Position numbers and translations under genes: made by a program. The notes beneath the pieces were generated by a model that saw only the letters and a list, made by a program, of their open reading frames with translations, was not told the DNA's origin and did not search any database. Source: Mogibacterium sp. (GTDB taxonomy: Bacteria > Bacillota > Clostridia > Peptostreptococcales > Anaerovoracaceae). Taken from it: DNA of 6,144 bases. Positions within the stretch are counted from its first letter, which is position 1; each line of letters begins with the position of its first letter. This document shows, piece after piece, positions 5,035-6,144 of the stretch. Where the stretch lies: assembly GCA_021442505.1 (NCBI GenBank), contig JABUTC010000003.1, positions 19,864-26,007 of the forward strand, written 5' to 3'.

Positions 5035-6144
5035 AAGCAGAGATATCAAGAATAAGAGGACTACAGAAAGAGTTCTTTAGCACGGGAGCTACGCTCAGTG
5101 TTGAATATAGAGTATCTGCGCTTAAGAGACTTAAGAAGTCGATTAAGGAGCACGAGAACGAAATTTGTGATGCTTTGAAGACCGACCTTGGAAAGAGCGC
5201 TTACGAGAGCTACATGACCGAGATTGGAATGATATATGACGAGCTTAGCTATATGATCAAGAATACGGCTAAGCTTTCGAAAAAGAGAAAGGTGGCAACT
5301 CCGATTGTGCAGTTTGCGGCTGAGAGCTACGTACTTCCTTCGCCAAGGGGAAATGCGCTTATCATGAGCCCTTGGAACTATCCGATTCTGCTGACTTTCG
5401 GACCTCTTGTTGATGCGCTTGCGGCAGGCAACACGGCTATGGTTAAGCCGAGTGCATATTCGCCTGCAACATCGGCGCTTATCGGAGACATCATTAAGGA
5501 ATGTTTCGATGAGCAGTATGTTGCGATAGTAACAGGTGGAAGAGCTGAGAACCAGCACCTGCTGGACGAGCCTTTCGACATCATCTTCTTCACCGGAAGC
5601 AAGGCTGTCGGCAAGTATGTTATGAACAAGGCGAGCGAGCATCTTACACCGGTTATTCTCGAACTCGGAGGCAAGAGCCCTTGCGTGGTTGACAGAAGCG
5701 CAAAAATCAAGCTTGCTGCAAAGAGAATAGTTTTCGGAAAGCTGCTCAACTGTGGACAGACATGTGTTGCACCGGACTACATCTACTGCGACGAGGCTGT
5801 CAAGGACGAACTTGTTGAGGAAATCAAGAAGGAAATCGTAAGACAGTACGGCGAAAATCCTCTCGACAATCCGGCATATGGCAAGATTATCAGCCAGAAG
5901 CATTATGACAGGGTGTCGGGGCTTATCGACCAGAGCAAGGTTGTTTTCGGAGGAAAGACGGATCCCGATAGACTCAAAATCGAGCCTACAATTATGGACA
6001 ATGTGACCTGGGACGACCCTGTTATGTGCGAGGAGATTTTCGGACCTATTATTCCAATCGTTACATTCAAGACTGTCGACGAGGCAGTTAAAGTTATCAA
6101 CGAGCACGAGCATCCGCTCGCATTGTACGTATATGCCGAGCACA
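5028..6144 (+). CDS. Aldehyde dehydrogenase, class 3-like (3'-truncated)
   Basis: The frame starting at ATG 5028 stays open to the window edge, giving 372 residues of a protein that in this family is about 455-460 long. It resembles class 3/fatty-aldehyde-type enzymes, which oxidise aldehydes to acids with NAD(P)+. Key sites are present: SPWNYP with Asn117 (oxyanion hole), KPS (140-142), the nucleotide-binding FTGS (188-191), ELGGKSP with Glu212 (general base) and NCGQTC with the catalytic Cys246. CEEIFGP (334-340) is the conserved C-terminal block. The N-terminus (1-60) is helical and charged with no signal peptide, so it is cytoplasmic. The start is supported by AAAGGA (5015-5020), 7 bases upstream. 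The ATG at 5021 is in another frame and closes after 19 codons. Only 56 bases separate it from mnmA. The physiological aldehyde is unknown; coniferyl or long-chain aldehydes are possible by family. Confidence 0.93.
   Translation, partial: MEKAEISRIRGLQKEFFSTGATLSVEYRVSALKRLKKSIKEHENEICDALKTDLGKSAYESYMTEIGMIYDELSYMIKNTAKLSKKRKVATPIVQFAAESYVLPSPRGNALIMSPWNYPILLTFGPLVDALAAGNTAMVKPSAYSPATSALIGDIIKECFDEQYVAIVTGGRAENQHLLDEPFDIIFFTGSKAVGKYVMNKASEHLTPVILELGGKSPCVVDRSAKIKLAAKRIVFGKLLNCGQTCVAPDYIYCDEAVKDELVEEIKKEIVRQYGENPLDNPAYGKIISQKHYDRVSGLIDQSKVVFGGKTDPDRLKIEPTIMDNVTWDDPVMCEEIFGPIIPIVTFKTVDEAVKVINEHEHPLALYVYAEH

Noticed and set aside
5061..6143. Long open frame of 360 codons on the minus strand
   Set aside because: It is antisense to the aldehyde dehydrogenase frame, which has every catalytic motif of the family. 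The minus-strand translation resembles no family I know, is rich in Arg, Asn, Cys and Ser, and has no ribosome site I can defend.
1..6144. Mobile element, CRISPR array, tRNA or defence system
   Set aside because: No terminal repeats, transposase or integrase motifs, regularly spaced repeats or cloverleaf sequences were seen, and all long stretches are explained by housekeeping-type genes.

Overview
The window looks like ordinary chromosome from an anaerobic, low-to-moderate-GC Bacillota bacterium, most likely a gut- or oral-type Clostridia lineage. The reasons are strong AGGAGG-type ribosome binding sites, heavy use of AGA and AAG codons, sigma-A-like promoters, Rho-independent hairpin terminators, and protein sequences (NhaC, HypA, MnmA, a class 3-type aldehyde dehydrogenase) that read like Clostridia family members. 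Species cannot be named from this sequence. No transposon, phage gene, CRISPR array, tRNA or rRNA is visible.

Layout. (1) Positions 1-881, plus strand: the 3' end of a large FAD/iron-sulfur oxidoreductase, followed 17 bases later by hypA, closing an operon at a strong GC hairpin (893-914). (2) Positions 956-2440, minus strand: an NhaC-type Na+/H+ antiporter, convergent with hypA and driven by a good promoter (2525-2553) through a leader of roughly 78 nt that can fold. (3) Positions 2643-3928, plus strand: a two-gene operon of a small nitroreductase and trmO, joined by a TAATG stop/start overlap. Its start region carries an inverted repeat placed like an operator. (4) Positions 3955-4971, minus strand: mnmA, convergent with trmO across a shared bidirectional terminator. 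(5) Positions 5028-6144, plus strand: an aldehyde dehydrogenase divergent from mnmA and cut by the window edge.

How the genes relate. These are mostly independent housekeeping units: redox flavoenzyme plus nickel chaperone, sodium/proton homeostasis, flavin-dependent reduction, aldehyde detoxification, and two anticodon-loop tRNA modification enzymes. TrmO acts on t6A37 and MnmA makes 2-thiouridine at U34. The adjacency of the two tRNA enzymes is convergent, so it is not co-transcription.

I do not see convincing evidence of a novel multi-gene system. The points most worth following are the divergent HypA paired with the FAD/Fe-S oxidoreductase, the AT-rich C-terminal tail of TrmO with a well-formed internal start site, the folded nhaC leader, the operator-like repeat before the nitroreductase, and the mnmA promoter that lies across the start of the aldehyde dehydrogenase gene.
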